A program made the translations under genes and the position numbers. Below are positions 57,468-64,000 of a stretch of DNA of 64,000 nt, in pieces (position 1 is the first letter of the stretch; each line of letters begins with the position of its first letter). Under the pieces are notes generated by a model. It worked only from the letters and a program-made list of their open reading frames with translations, had not been told where the DNA came from and did not search any database. Origin of the DNA: an uncultured Clostridiaceae bacterium (GTDB taxonomy: Bacteria; Bacillota; Clostridia; TANB77; CAG-508); contig CANPTO010000006.1 of the NCBI GenBank assembly GCA_947577025.1, positions 21,619-85,618 on the forward strand. Direction: 5' to 3'.

Positions 57468-58184
57468 CTAAAAAAGTAACATTATTATGACAATTAATAT
57501 ATATATTATTACTTTTATAATACTACTATTTATTAATAAAAAATTATATGTGGGGATACCTATTTTATTAATTTTATCATATGTATTTGTAAGTTCTAGT
57601 ATTTCTTCTATGTTAGCTATTTTATTTTCTTTTATATATTCTTTCATATAATCTTCTGCTATATATCTTGCTCTTGTCATTGCATCTGTTTCTAGAAATG
57701 ACCTAATTATATAGTATATTAAACTCATTAGCAATAAAATTATTATTTGTAAGTTATAGTTTGTGAAAACCTTACATATTGTAAGTATTATTGAAATAAC
57801 AAAATATAGTAAGTAGATGTTTGAATAGTAAAAATTGAAAAGTAGCATTCTCTTACTTTGAGTAGAGTGTATACATTCATGTGCTATTGTTTGAATTCTA
57901 GTATATGTATCTTTTATATTTGCAATAAATATAGTATCTGAAATTGCTACATATAAGCTTGTTTTGTTTTCTTTGTCTTCATTTTGCTTTATTGTAACTT
58001 TTTCATTTTTCAATTTTTTTAAAATGCTTTTGCATATTTCTTCATTTTCTGGGAATCGATTTACTAGTTCATTTAATTTTTCATTTTTTGCTAATTCCTT
58101 TACTTTTTTTATATTAACTCCTAATGCTAAATATAATATTGCTATTGTTATTAAACATCCTATTAAAATAAATATGTATTCCAT
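57468..58184 (-). CDS. Zinc metallopeptidase, YugP-like
   Basis: 238 aa. HExxH as AHECIHSTQSKRM near residue 106, flanked by membrane helices (one N-terminal, two after the site, one C-terminal); the downstream ETDAMTRARYIAEDY is the expected third ligand region. Layout resembles neutral zinc metallopeptidases of the YugP family acting at the membrane. Substrate unknown. Confidence 0.8.
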   Translation of the reverse strand: MEYIFILIGCLITIAILYLALGVNIKKVKELAKNEKLNELVNRFPENEEICKSILKKLKNEKVTIKQNEDKENKTSLYVAISDTIFIANIKDTYTRIQTIAHECIHSTQSKRMLLFNFYYSNIYLLYFVISIILTICKVFTNYNLQIIILLLMSLIYYIIRSFLETDAMTRARYIAEDYMKEYIKENKIANIEEILELTNTYDKINKIGIPTYNFLLINSSIIKVIIYILIVIIMLLF

Positions 58185-58201
58185 ATTCTTCCTCCTTTTT
58201 T

Positions 58202-58422
58202 TATTTAGAAGTTGGAGGTTGTAGGTTGGATTTTAGGGCATTTCTTTCCAAGCACACGCTGCTAAATAATCACCCACAATTTTTCTTTTTAAATAAAATA
58301 TGTTAAATTTTATTTTCACTTTGTGCTACAAAACTAAAAAGTTTCATAGTGTTTCCTAATTTTTTATTTTCAACTTCTGCTTTCCAACTTCCAGCCTCCA
58401 ACCTCAAGCTTCCAACCTCAAA
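58202..58422. repeat. GGAAGTTGGAGGTTGG repeat pair
   Basis: AGAAGTTGGAGGTTGTAGGTTGG at the left and CCAACTTCCAGCCTCCAACC at the right form an imperfect inverted pair built from a degenerate 7-bp unit. The same motif occurs at 58823-58972 and 15590-15600. No ORF inside. Confidence 0.75.
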
Positions 58423-58459
58423 CTAAAAAGCCACAATATTACCTTTTGTGACTTTTTTC
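58423..58459. terminator. Terminator after ylbF
   Basis: AAAAAGCCACAA and TTGTGACTTTTTT arms; minus-strand exit of the YlbF gene. Confidence 0.75.
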
Positions 58460-58464
58460 GACTT

Positions 58465-58797
58465 TTATAGTACATCTTGTACTGCCTCTGCAATTATTTT
58501 ATTTACATCTGCTAACATAACATTAAATTTCACTTCTAAATCGAAGTATTCTTTTATTTCTTTTTCTGCTATAAGTATTTTGTACATTTCTTGTAGTTTC
58601 CTATTCTTCTCTTCCCCAGCCTCTTTTCCTTGAACTGCTAATACTTGTATATCAAATCTAAGTTTTTCAAATTCTTCTATTTTTTGCTTTAATTCTGGCT
58701 TATTATTTATCTTTTCTTTTGCCTCTTTATATTTTTTATATTCTTCTGAAGATTTTATTTCTCCTGCCAATTTGTTCGCTGTATCATATACATTCAT
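58465..58797 (-). CDS. YlbF/YmcA family regulator
   Basis: About 110 aa all-helical protein (DUF964): NVYDTANKLAGEIKSSEEYKKYKEA, NKPELKQKIEEFEKLRFDIQ, and a C-terminal helix. In Bacillus such proteins form a complex with YaaT that tunes RNase Y activity, biofilm and sporulation. GAAAGGAAT favours the ATG at 58797 over 58806. Family member name (YlbF versus YmcA) cannot be fixed. Confidence 0.85.
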   Translation of the reverse strand: MNVYDTANKLAGEIKSSEEYKKYKEAKEKINNKPELKQKIEEFEKLRFDIQVLAVQGKEAGEEKNRKLQEMYKILIAEKEIKEYFDLEVKFNVMLADVNKIIAEAVQDVL

Positions 58798-58822
58798 TAT
58801 TTTCATTCCTTTCGTATTGGAT

Positions 58823-58972
58823 GTTAGAGGTTAGAAGTTGGAGGTTGGACTTTTGAACAATTTGGCTGAAAATCCTCTATCAATTTCTAGTTTGCATTCA
58901 TCTTTCATTCTTTATATCCCCATATACAAACTAAAATCTAATTTTCCAACCTCCAACTTCCAACTTCCGCAT
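58823..58972. repeat. GGAAGTTGGAGGTTGG repeat pair, second copy
   Basis: TTAGAAGTTGGAGGTTGG at the left and CCAACCTCCAACTTCCAA at the right, inverted, around about 105 bases without an ORF. Confidence 0.75.
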
Positions 58973-58981
58973 AAGCTTTGC

Positions 58982-60274
58982 TTATGCATATGCATGTTTT
59001 GTTTTGAAAGCTAGTAAGTTTGTTATTTCATTATCTGAATTTTTTGCTTTTTTGGTTTTTTGTGCTTTTTCTTGTTCTATTTGGTTTGCTTGCTTTTCTG
59101 CCACTGTTTGACATATTGCTTTTTGATATGTAAAGTGTGTATCTTGTGCTATTTTATTCCAATTATATTGTTGTTTTACAATAGCTTTTGCATTTTTTGA
59201 AATATTATTACATAATTGGTGATCATATAGTAATGTTAATATTGAATCAGCTATTGAATTTGCATTTCCTGCATAGCTTTTCATTCCATTTACTTTATGT
59301 TCTACTATTTCGTTTAGACCACCTACATCTGATACTACTGTTGGCACCCCTGCTAACATTGCCTCTAATGCTACTATTCCAAATGGCTCATATGTACTTG
59401 GAAATACTGCTATATCACTGCATTTATACATTTTTTGTACTTGCTTTGAGTTTAAGTATCCTGTAAAATATACTTTGTTTCCTATTCCTAAACTTTCTGC
59501 TTGTGCTCTTAGTTCCTCTAACATTCCACCTTTTCCTGCTATTATAAGTTTTGCATCATTATATCCATTTAATATTTTTGGCATAGCTGAAATTAAGTGT
59601 TGTATCCCTTTTTCATATACTAAACGACCCATGTATAATATTATTTTTTCATTGTCAGCTGCATATTGTCTTCTAAATTCATAATCTCTTTCTATTCCAT
59701 TAAAATTTGTTATATTTATTCCATTTGGTACTACATTTATTTTGTCAAATGGTAAACCAAATAGACTTTGTACGTGACCTTTCATAAAATTACTGTTTAC
59801 TATAACCTCAGTTGATTCATATGTAAGCATCCATTCTGTATCATTTATATATCTTTGTGTTTCATCATGTATTCCACTATTTCTTCCGCTTTCTGTAGCA
59901 TGTATAGTTGACACTATTGGAATTTCATATGCATGTTTTAATGTTTTTGCACTATTTGCTACTAGCCAATCATGTGCATGTATAACATCAAACTTCCCTT
60001 CTTTTGCAATTATTTCAGCTGCTTTTGCTACCATATTAAAATTCAATTGCATTACCCATTCTATAAAATTATTTGGTCTTATCATATAGTTATCTACCCT
60101 ATATACTTTTACACCTTTATCGTCTTCATAATATGGTGTTTCACCATCCCTATATGTTACTACTGTTACTTGATGTCCATCTTTTATCAACCTCTTTGAT
60201 AGGTCATGCACTACTCTTGCAATTCCTCCTACTATTCTTGGTGGGTATTCCCAAGTTAGCATTAATATTTTCAT
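58982..60274 (-). CDS. Glycosyltransferase family 4 (glycogen-synthase-like)
   Basis: 430 aa GT-B enzyme. The start MKILMLTWEYPPRIVGGIARVV has the glycine-rich donor loop, HAHDWL and STIHATE follow, and the C-half has YMGRLVYEKG and FGIVALEAMLAGVPTVVSDVGG with the E-x7-E donor site. The acceptor may be glycogen or another envelope or storage glycan. Ends with a poorly conserved 40-residue tail. Confidence 0.85.
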   Translation of the reverse strand: MKILMLTWEYPPRIVGGIARVVHDLSKRLIKDGHQVTVVTYRDGETPYYEDDKGVKVYRVDNYMIRPNNFIEWVMQLNFNMVAKAAEIIAKEGKFDVIHAHDWLVANSAKTLKHAYEIPIVSTIHATESGRNSGIHDETQRYINDTEWMLTYESTEVIVNSNFMKGHVQSLFGLPFDKINVVPNGINITNFNGIERDYEFRRQYAADNEKIILYMGRLVYEKGIQHLISAMPKILNGYNDAKLIIAGKGGMLEELRAQAESLGIGNKVYFTGYLNSKQVQKMYKCSDIAVFPSTYEPFGIVALEAMLAGVPTVVSDVGGLNEIVEHKVNGMKSYAGNANSIADSILTLLYDHQLCNNISKNAKAIVKQQYNWNKIAQDTHFTYQKAICQTVAEKQANQIEQEKAQKTKKAKNSDNEITNLLAFKTKHAYA

Positions 60275-60369
60275 ATTTTAATAGCTCCTTTCAGCTTTTG
60301 TTTTCTTTTGTTTTCATTAGAACTATTGTATACAACTTTTTGATAAATGTAAACATTTTTTGACATTTT

Positions 60370-60712
60370 TTATATATTTTTTATTATATTTATTAGTTCA
60401 TCTATCTTTTCTTCTCCGGGTAAATTAAGTCTAACACTGTTTTTATTTAACCCATCAAAAGCTAAGCCTGAATATACTTTTATGCCTTTTTGTGCAAATT
60501 CTTTGCATAAGTCTATGTCTTTATCAGAATATAGTAAACAAATAGATGTGCTTTCATGTGTGTATGCCATTTTTAAACTTTTAGGTAAAGCATCTCTCAA
60601 TTTTTTCTTATTTACTGCTATTTTTCTCTTACTCTCCTCTATAAATCTTTCATCTCGTAACTATCATAAATGTTGCCTTGTTAATCATCATCTGTTTTTT
60701 ACTACATAGGCA
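60370..60712 (-). pseudogene. C-terminal fragment of a class I/II aminotransferase
   Basis: The intact part (60370-60600) has GIKVYSGLAFDGLNKNSVRLNLPGEEKIDELI, the end of a HisC-like PLP aminotransferase. Upstream, about 37 more codons in two frames (MINKATFMIV then DERFIEESKRKIAVNKKKL) extend it to about 60712 with one frameshift that is not at CGG. The N-terminal two-thirds, including the PLP lysine, is absent. A gene remnant. Confidence 0.75.
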
Positions 60713-60798
60713 ATAAAAAATAAGTCATTCTGCTTTACCCGAGCAATGACTTACTTTTTTTACTTTTTGTGGTAACCACTTTGTGGCTCTCATTTTCT
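60712..60798 (-). ncRNA. Small RNA candidate
   Basis: About 85-95 nt from a consensus promoter (60805-60833) to a strong terminator (AAGTCATT/AATGACTT plus ATTTTTTATT). Contains a CCACAAAGTGG hairpin and no ORF with a ribosome site. Located upstream of the aminotransferase remnant. Confidence 0.6.
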
Positions 60799-60804
60799 AT
60801 CTTT

Positions 60805-60833
60805 ATTATACAGACATTTTTTACTTTTGTCAA
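60805..60833 (-). promoter_or_regulatory. Consensus promoter of small RNA
   Basis: TTGACA, 17-base spacer, TATAAT: a perfect consensus sigma-A promoter. Confidence 0.8.
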
Positions 60834-60843
60834 ATGAAATTTT

Positions 60844-61329
60844 TCATCTTTGATTTAATATTGCAGAAGTTACATATCCATTACTTCCAACCGTTATAGT
60901 CAATTTATATTGAGAATTTACCCACACATAAGTATTAGCCTTTCCATTTGATATTCTTGTTGGATTTCCGTCAATTTCGCCACATTTTGCTTTAACTTCT
61001 TCATATGTTATTTTTTGCTTTCTATTTAAAGTTGATATATCATTATCAAATTTTACATTGCTGTTATAAAATTCATTATCTTGTGCTTCTAACTCAACAC
61101 TTCTAACTTTTCCTTCTGAGTTTATAGTACCTTTAATTTTCATTCCATCTTTTACTTCCCATACATAGCTTGCTTGAGAAATATTCGGGTTTTCTAGCTT
61201 TCCTTGTACACCGAATTTGATATTCATACTTTGTATTGTTTCATCATTTAAAGTAGCAAATTTTTCAACATTTGGATTATCTAATGCTTTGTTATAATTT
61301 ACAGTATTACTTGAATTTCTAATTATCAT
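60844..61329 (-). CDS. Hypothetical protein with SmpA/BLIP-like repeat, probably N-truncated
   Basis: 161 aa. The C-terminal TYEEVKAKCGEIDGNPTRIS...YVWVNSQYKLTITVGSNGYV resembles DUF3862/BLIP-like domains that are normally secreted. There is no signal peptide, and an in-frame stop lies just upstream of the ATG next to the repeat at 61350, so the 5' part was probably lost when that element arrived. Confidence 0.55.
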   Translation of the reverse strand: MIIRNSSNTVNYNKALDNPNVEKFATLNDETIQSMNIKFGVQGKLENPNISQASYVWEVKDGMKIKGTINSEGKVRSVELEAQDNEFYNSNVKFDNDISTLNRKQKITYEEVKAKCGEIDGNPTRISNGKANTYVWVNSQYKLTITVGSNGYVTSAILNQR

Positions 61330-61349
61330 ATCTTCTTTATATGATTAAA

Positions 61350-61520
61350 AAACAAGAATAAAATTTTCTAAGCTCATTCTTCGCTAAGAAAATCTAATCC
61401 TTCCATAATTATCTTCTAAGGAAACTCACCTTCTTCGTTTCACTACGCATAAGTTATCTGTAACTCACTAACGTTCAAACAGCTAACTTAACTATCGTGG
61501 ATGACTTTCCTAAGAATATA
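61350..61520. repeat. Twin-hairpin repeat element, copy B
   Basis: Related to 50640-50735 (inverted orientation): AACAAGAATAAAATTTTCTAAG, AAGAAAATCTAATCCTTCCATAATTAT and TTTCCTAAGAATATAAAAAAAT. An inner segment TAAGTTATCTGTAACTCACTAACGTTC is shared with the element at 54406. The beginning encodes KNKIF-stop like the small peptide of copy A, but no intact peptide. Confidence 0.7.
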
Positions 61521-61563
61521 AAAAAATCCCTATGTTATAGCAAATGCTGTAACATGGGGATTA
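61517..61563 (-). terminator. Terminator of the radical-SAM operon
   Basis: AATCCCCATGTTACAGC/GCTATAACATAGGGATT hairpin followed by TTTTTT on the minus strand. Confidence 0.85.
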
Positions 61564-61623
61564 AGTATTTGTGCTACAAAAAAAGTAGCCTGCCGAAAAC
61601 ATAATAATATTTTTGGCTAAAAA

Positions 61624-61914
61624 CTAATCATCAAGGAAACATTCATGAATTTTGAGCAAAACTTTACGAAGCAGAACAACATCTGAACGCAAATTTTCGT
61701 CAAGGTATTGTTCAAAAGGTGTGCTTTCAGGACAAGAAGCAATGAGGGAATCGTAATAATGCATGCACCTTTCATTTAACTCGCAAAAGGTAACTCCAGA
61801 TATAATTTGGTTTTCATTATAAAGTTCATCTATCAGTTTTGGCAAATCAAATTGAAAATAAACTATTCCACAATTCTTAGAGAAATCGAAGTAATCCTCA
61901 GGTGTTAACCACAT
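61624..61914 (-). CDS. Hypothetical partner of radical-SAM protein
   Basis: 96 aa, not recognised. Acidic, helical (LPKLIDELYNENQIISGVTFCELNERCMHYYDSLI). It begins 3 bases after the radical-SAM gene and ends before a shared terminator, so the two form a two-gene unit and may act together. Less AT-rich than the surroundings, like its partner. Confidence 0.65.
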   Translation of the reverse strand: MWLTPEDYFDFSKNCGIVYFQFDLPKLIDELYNENQIISGVTFCELNERCMHYYDSLIASCPESTPFEQYLDENLRSDVVLLRKVLLKIHECFLDD

Positions 61915-61917
61915 AAC

Positions 61918-63243
61918 TTAAAGCACCTCCAAATCTTCTGCAAGAAAAGCAATAGTAGAAGCGTCATTAGACAGAATTGATGTTATCCTAGCCTTTGCAA
62001 GATTGCCTTCTTCTACGCTATCAAGAATAGGTTTATAATGCGAAGAAGAATAGTTTTTAATCCTTACAATAACTTGACCACGAAAATCTTTTGCTTGCAA
62101 TCTAATATTTGCCATGTCATCTTTTTCATATCGAGTAAGACTAAATAGGTACCCATAGACAAAAGTGCCAACCAAACCATTTAAAAACTTATCCTGCAAT
62201 CTAAGAACAGTTTTAGCAATCAAATCGTAATGCTCATGATATTCTTCTTCTCCTAACTGTTCCATTTGATAAGTGGGAGTGCCTTCACTACTTTTGCAGC
62301 TAGTAACCACAGGATACCAAAGATTATTTTTCTCAATAAAATCAATAGTTTTTTGAACATCCTCCATAGTTTCATACGGGTGAGAAGTAACAAAAATGCT
62401 ACGCATTGGTTTATGAGAAAGTCTATCTAAAAGCATCTGAAGCTCGCTGACCGTAGCACCTGTATTCATCACATTTAGCACAGAGTCGCTACCACTTTGC
62501 ATAGGTAATTCTACTAAGATAATCTTATCGTTTGTAGCAATTTCCTCTATAAGCTCCTCATACATACAGCTAGCCGTTAAGCTATATAACTCTATAAACT
62601 TAACAGTTGGTATTTTAGAGAGTGCTTGAATAAGCAAATGAAGTTTTGGCTTTCTGTCTCCAAAGTCTATACCATAATTACAGATATTAAGTGCACCTAG
62701 GCTAATGACAAATACAGAAGTAGTAGATGTAATTTCAGTAGCAAGTCTACATACCTCATCAAATTGCATGCTTTTTACAGGTTTTCTCAAGTAGTGTTGC
62801 TTGCAAAAGCTGCACCAGCCATTTTTCTTTGCACAACCATTACAGATGTCAATAAAAAAACGAAACTCATCATCTTCAATATAGTAATGGTCAGAACATT
62901 TGAAGTTTAGAATGTCTAAAATCTCTTGAAGAAAGTTTTGACTGCCGACTGCGTAATCCACAAAACCAAGTGATAAGAAAAAATCTTTGCCAATTGCGTC
63001 AACTGCACAGCCACAGATGATAAGAGTAGCCCCTTCCTTTTTCAGTTTAGATAAATACAGAAGTTCTGAGGGAATGTTTTTTACACAGCCATGCTGTGTA
63101 ACTGCACAGAAGTAGTCGATGATTACATCTGCTTTATGAGGCATAGAGGTAAGAATATATGCGTGTTCTACACTTTTGAAAATTCGCCGAAAGGTTTCTT
63201 TGTGACTACCACAGCCACTGTTTAGAAAACAAATCTTTTTCAT
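61918..63243 (-). CDS. MiaB-like radical-SAM protein with variant cluster motif
   Basis: 441 aa. The N-terminal domain (about 1-110) resembles the methylthiotransferase UPF0004 domain (CFLNSGCGSHKETFRRIF, ITQHGC-type cysteine, IICGCAVDAIG). The radical-SAM site is expanded: CNGCAKKNGWCSFCKQHYLR, giving C-x6-C-x2-C instead of C-x3-C-x2-C. The later PMQSGSDSVLNVMNTG and TSHPYETMEDVQKTIDFIE are MiaB/RimO-like. Target unknown; it may thiolate a tRNA, protein or peptide. AAAGGAG precedes the ATG. One CGG (FRRIF) must be arginine. Confidence 0.8.
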   Translation of the reverse strand: MKKICFLNSGCGSHKETFRRIFKSVEHAYILTSMPHKADVIIDYFCAVTQHGCVKNIPSELLYLSKLKKEGATLIICGCAVDAIGKDFFLSLGFVDYAVGSQNFLQEILDILNFKCSDHYYIEDDEFRFFIDICNGCAKKNGWCSFCKQHYLRKPVKSMQFDEVCRLATEITSTTSVFVISLGALNICNYGIDFGDRKPKLHLLIQALSKIPTVKFIELYSLTASCMYEELIEEIATNDKIILVELPMQSGSDSVLNVMNTGATVSELQMLLDRLSHKPMRSIFVTSHPYETMEDVQKTIDFIEKNNLWYPVVTSCKSSEGTPTYQMEQLGEEEYHEHYDLIAKTVLRLQDKFLNGLVGTFVYGYLFSLTRYEKDDMANIRLQAKDFRGQVIVRIKNYSSSHYKPILDSVEEGNLAKARITSILSNDASTIAFLAEDLEVL

Positions 63244-63408
63244 AATGAACTCTCCTTTATAATTAATCTTTCAAAGTACTAATGCAATATTATGCATTTG
63301 AGGATTATAGTATATCACATTATGTGAAATTAAGCAACCAAGGTTTCAATAAAATAGAAGAATTCTTAATAAATTTCAATGGTAGTATGGGAAAAAAAAT
63401 GTAAAAAT

Positions 63409-63627
63409 ATGATATTATTGTTGTAGATTTAGATTATGTAAGTTATGATATTTTTTATTAAAAATTTATCTAATAGTGATACAGATGTAATATTACTTGA
63501 TGCTACATTCGATTATGAATGTTTAAAAAGTTATTGTAAAATAGCTACTTCAAGTAAAATATTTATTGCTAATAATGAAGAATGGTCAAATGAATGGCAA
63601 GATTTAATAAAGAAGATTAAAAAATAG
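63409..63627 (+). pseudogene. Decayed gene fragment
   Basis: Fragment YDIIVVDLDYVSYDIF in one frame followed by IKNLSNSDTDVILLDATFDYECLKSYCKIA... in another, to a stop at 63627. No start with a ribosome site. Family not recognised; probably the tail of a gene broken by recombination. Confidence 0.45.
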
Positions 63628-63757
63628 GATATTCTCTATTAAATTTTTTAATGTCTAAATTTTCAATATTGCTTTTGTTTGATGTTAGAATAACTACTTC
63701 CACATTGATTTTCTTTTTAGCTAACATTTTCAAAACACTGTCATCAATCACTTGTCC
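63617..63757 (-). pseudogene. Fragment resembling the C-terminal domain of ORF6N/KilA-type proteins
   Basis: Frame reading VIDDSVLKMLAKKKINVEVVI followed by LTSNKSNIENLDIKKFN, typical of the phospholipase-D-like tail found on some phage anti-repressor proteins. It joins directly to the recombinase fragment in another frame and lacks both ends. Confidence 0.5.
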
Positions 63758-64000
63758 ATTTTCCTGTCTTTAAATAAGCATTGCTATCTTTCATAACTGT
63801 TGCAATTCCTCTACTTGAATTACCTTGCTTACATAGTTCAAATATTTCTTTAACGACTTGTGCTTCAATAGGTTCTACTTGTAAATGACCTGTTTCACTA
63901 TTTCTAATATAGCCATAGGGGGCTTTAATAGGGTGGATATGCTCTAAAGCCATTTCTTCCATAGCTCTTTTTGTTCTTGCTCCAATTTCTTTTCTTTCTC
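63744..64000 (-). pseudogene. Serine recombinase fragment, runs off the window
   Basis: EIGARTKRAMEEMALEHIHP, APYGYIRNSETGHLQVEPIEA and GIATVMKDSNAYLKTGKWTSD belong to the recombinase domain of large serine integrases. The frame enters from beyond 64000 and stops at 63744, inside the domain, where it meets the ORF6N-type fragment. Remnant of an integrated element. Confidence 0.7.

Noticed and set aside
60370..60712. The aminotransferase frameshift as another recoding site
   Set aside because: The extra base is not C before GGN, and two-thirds of the gene is missing, so it is ordinary decay.
1..64000. tRNA, rRNA or classical riboswitch genes
   Set aside because: I looked for clover-leaf and T-box/leader patterns in the gaps and saw none I could support by eye; a covariance-model search would settle it.

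Overview
The window is an AT-rich chromosome segment from a spore-forming, anaerobic, low-GC Firmicute of the Clostridia type, probably an uncultured gut lineage. Supporting signs are strong AGGAGG ribosome sites, type II fatty-acid synthesis with FabI and a four-subunit acetyl-CoA carboxylase, a CotF-like coat protein, a flavodiiron/rubredoxin pair, YlbF, and DUF2975/DUF4097 families. No rRNA or tRNA genes were recognised.

Layout. 0-10 kb: membrane proteins, a DEAH-type helicase, an HTH/DUF4097 pair, a coat protein and an AAA-CYTH fusion. 10-22 kb: a minus-strand fatty-acid block (acyl-CoA/ACP synthetase, fabD, fabG, fabF, accB, fabZ, accC, accD, accA, fabI, acpP), punctuated by four copies of a ~100-bp GGGGACAGTTC repeat and interrupted by one plus-strand gene. 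22-30 kb: a decayed KilA-N gene and a four-gene Wadjet (JetDABC) plasmid-defence locus. 30-44 kb: an acyltransferase, an oxygen-stress cluster, and an island with two complete type III toxin-antitoxin loci (CptIN and ToxIN) plus a third, toxin-less antitoxin-like repeat RNA. All three RNAs start from near-identical promoters. 44-57 kb: a two-gene ABC exporter, then tsaE, tsaB, rimI and a Lon-type protease. The tsaE-tsaB pair is separated by inserted genes that include a tiny hydrophobic peptide of type I toxin style. 57-64 kb: a metallopeptidase, YlbF, a glycosyltransferase, a small-RNA candidate, an unusual MiaB-like radical-SAM pair and recombinase debris.

The most striking signal is translational. 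Seven genes (accA, accD, fabD, jetD, an ABC exporter, tsaE, lon) are each broken by single extra bases, nine in all. In every case the extra base is a C directly before a GGA or GGT glycine codon, so that the zero frame presents an in-frame CGG. Skipping that C restores the conserved protein exactly. Most of these genes are normally essential or core, so they are unlikely to be dead. The pattern fits +1 frameshifting (or four-base decoding) at CGG. Against a universal rule, seven other genes carry CGG that must be read as ordinary arginine. These genes mostly look less AT-rich, and apart from one ambiguous case the two gene sets do not overlap.
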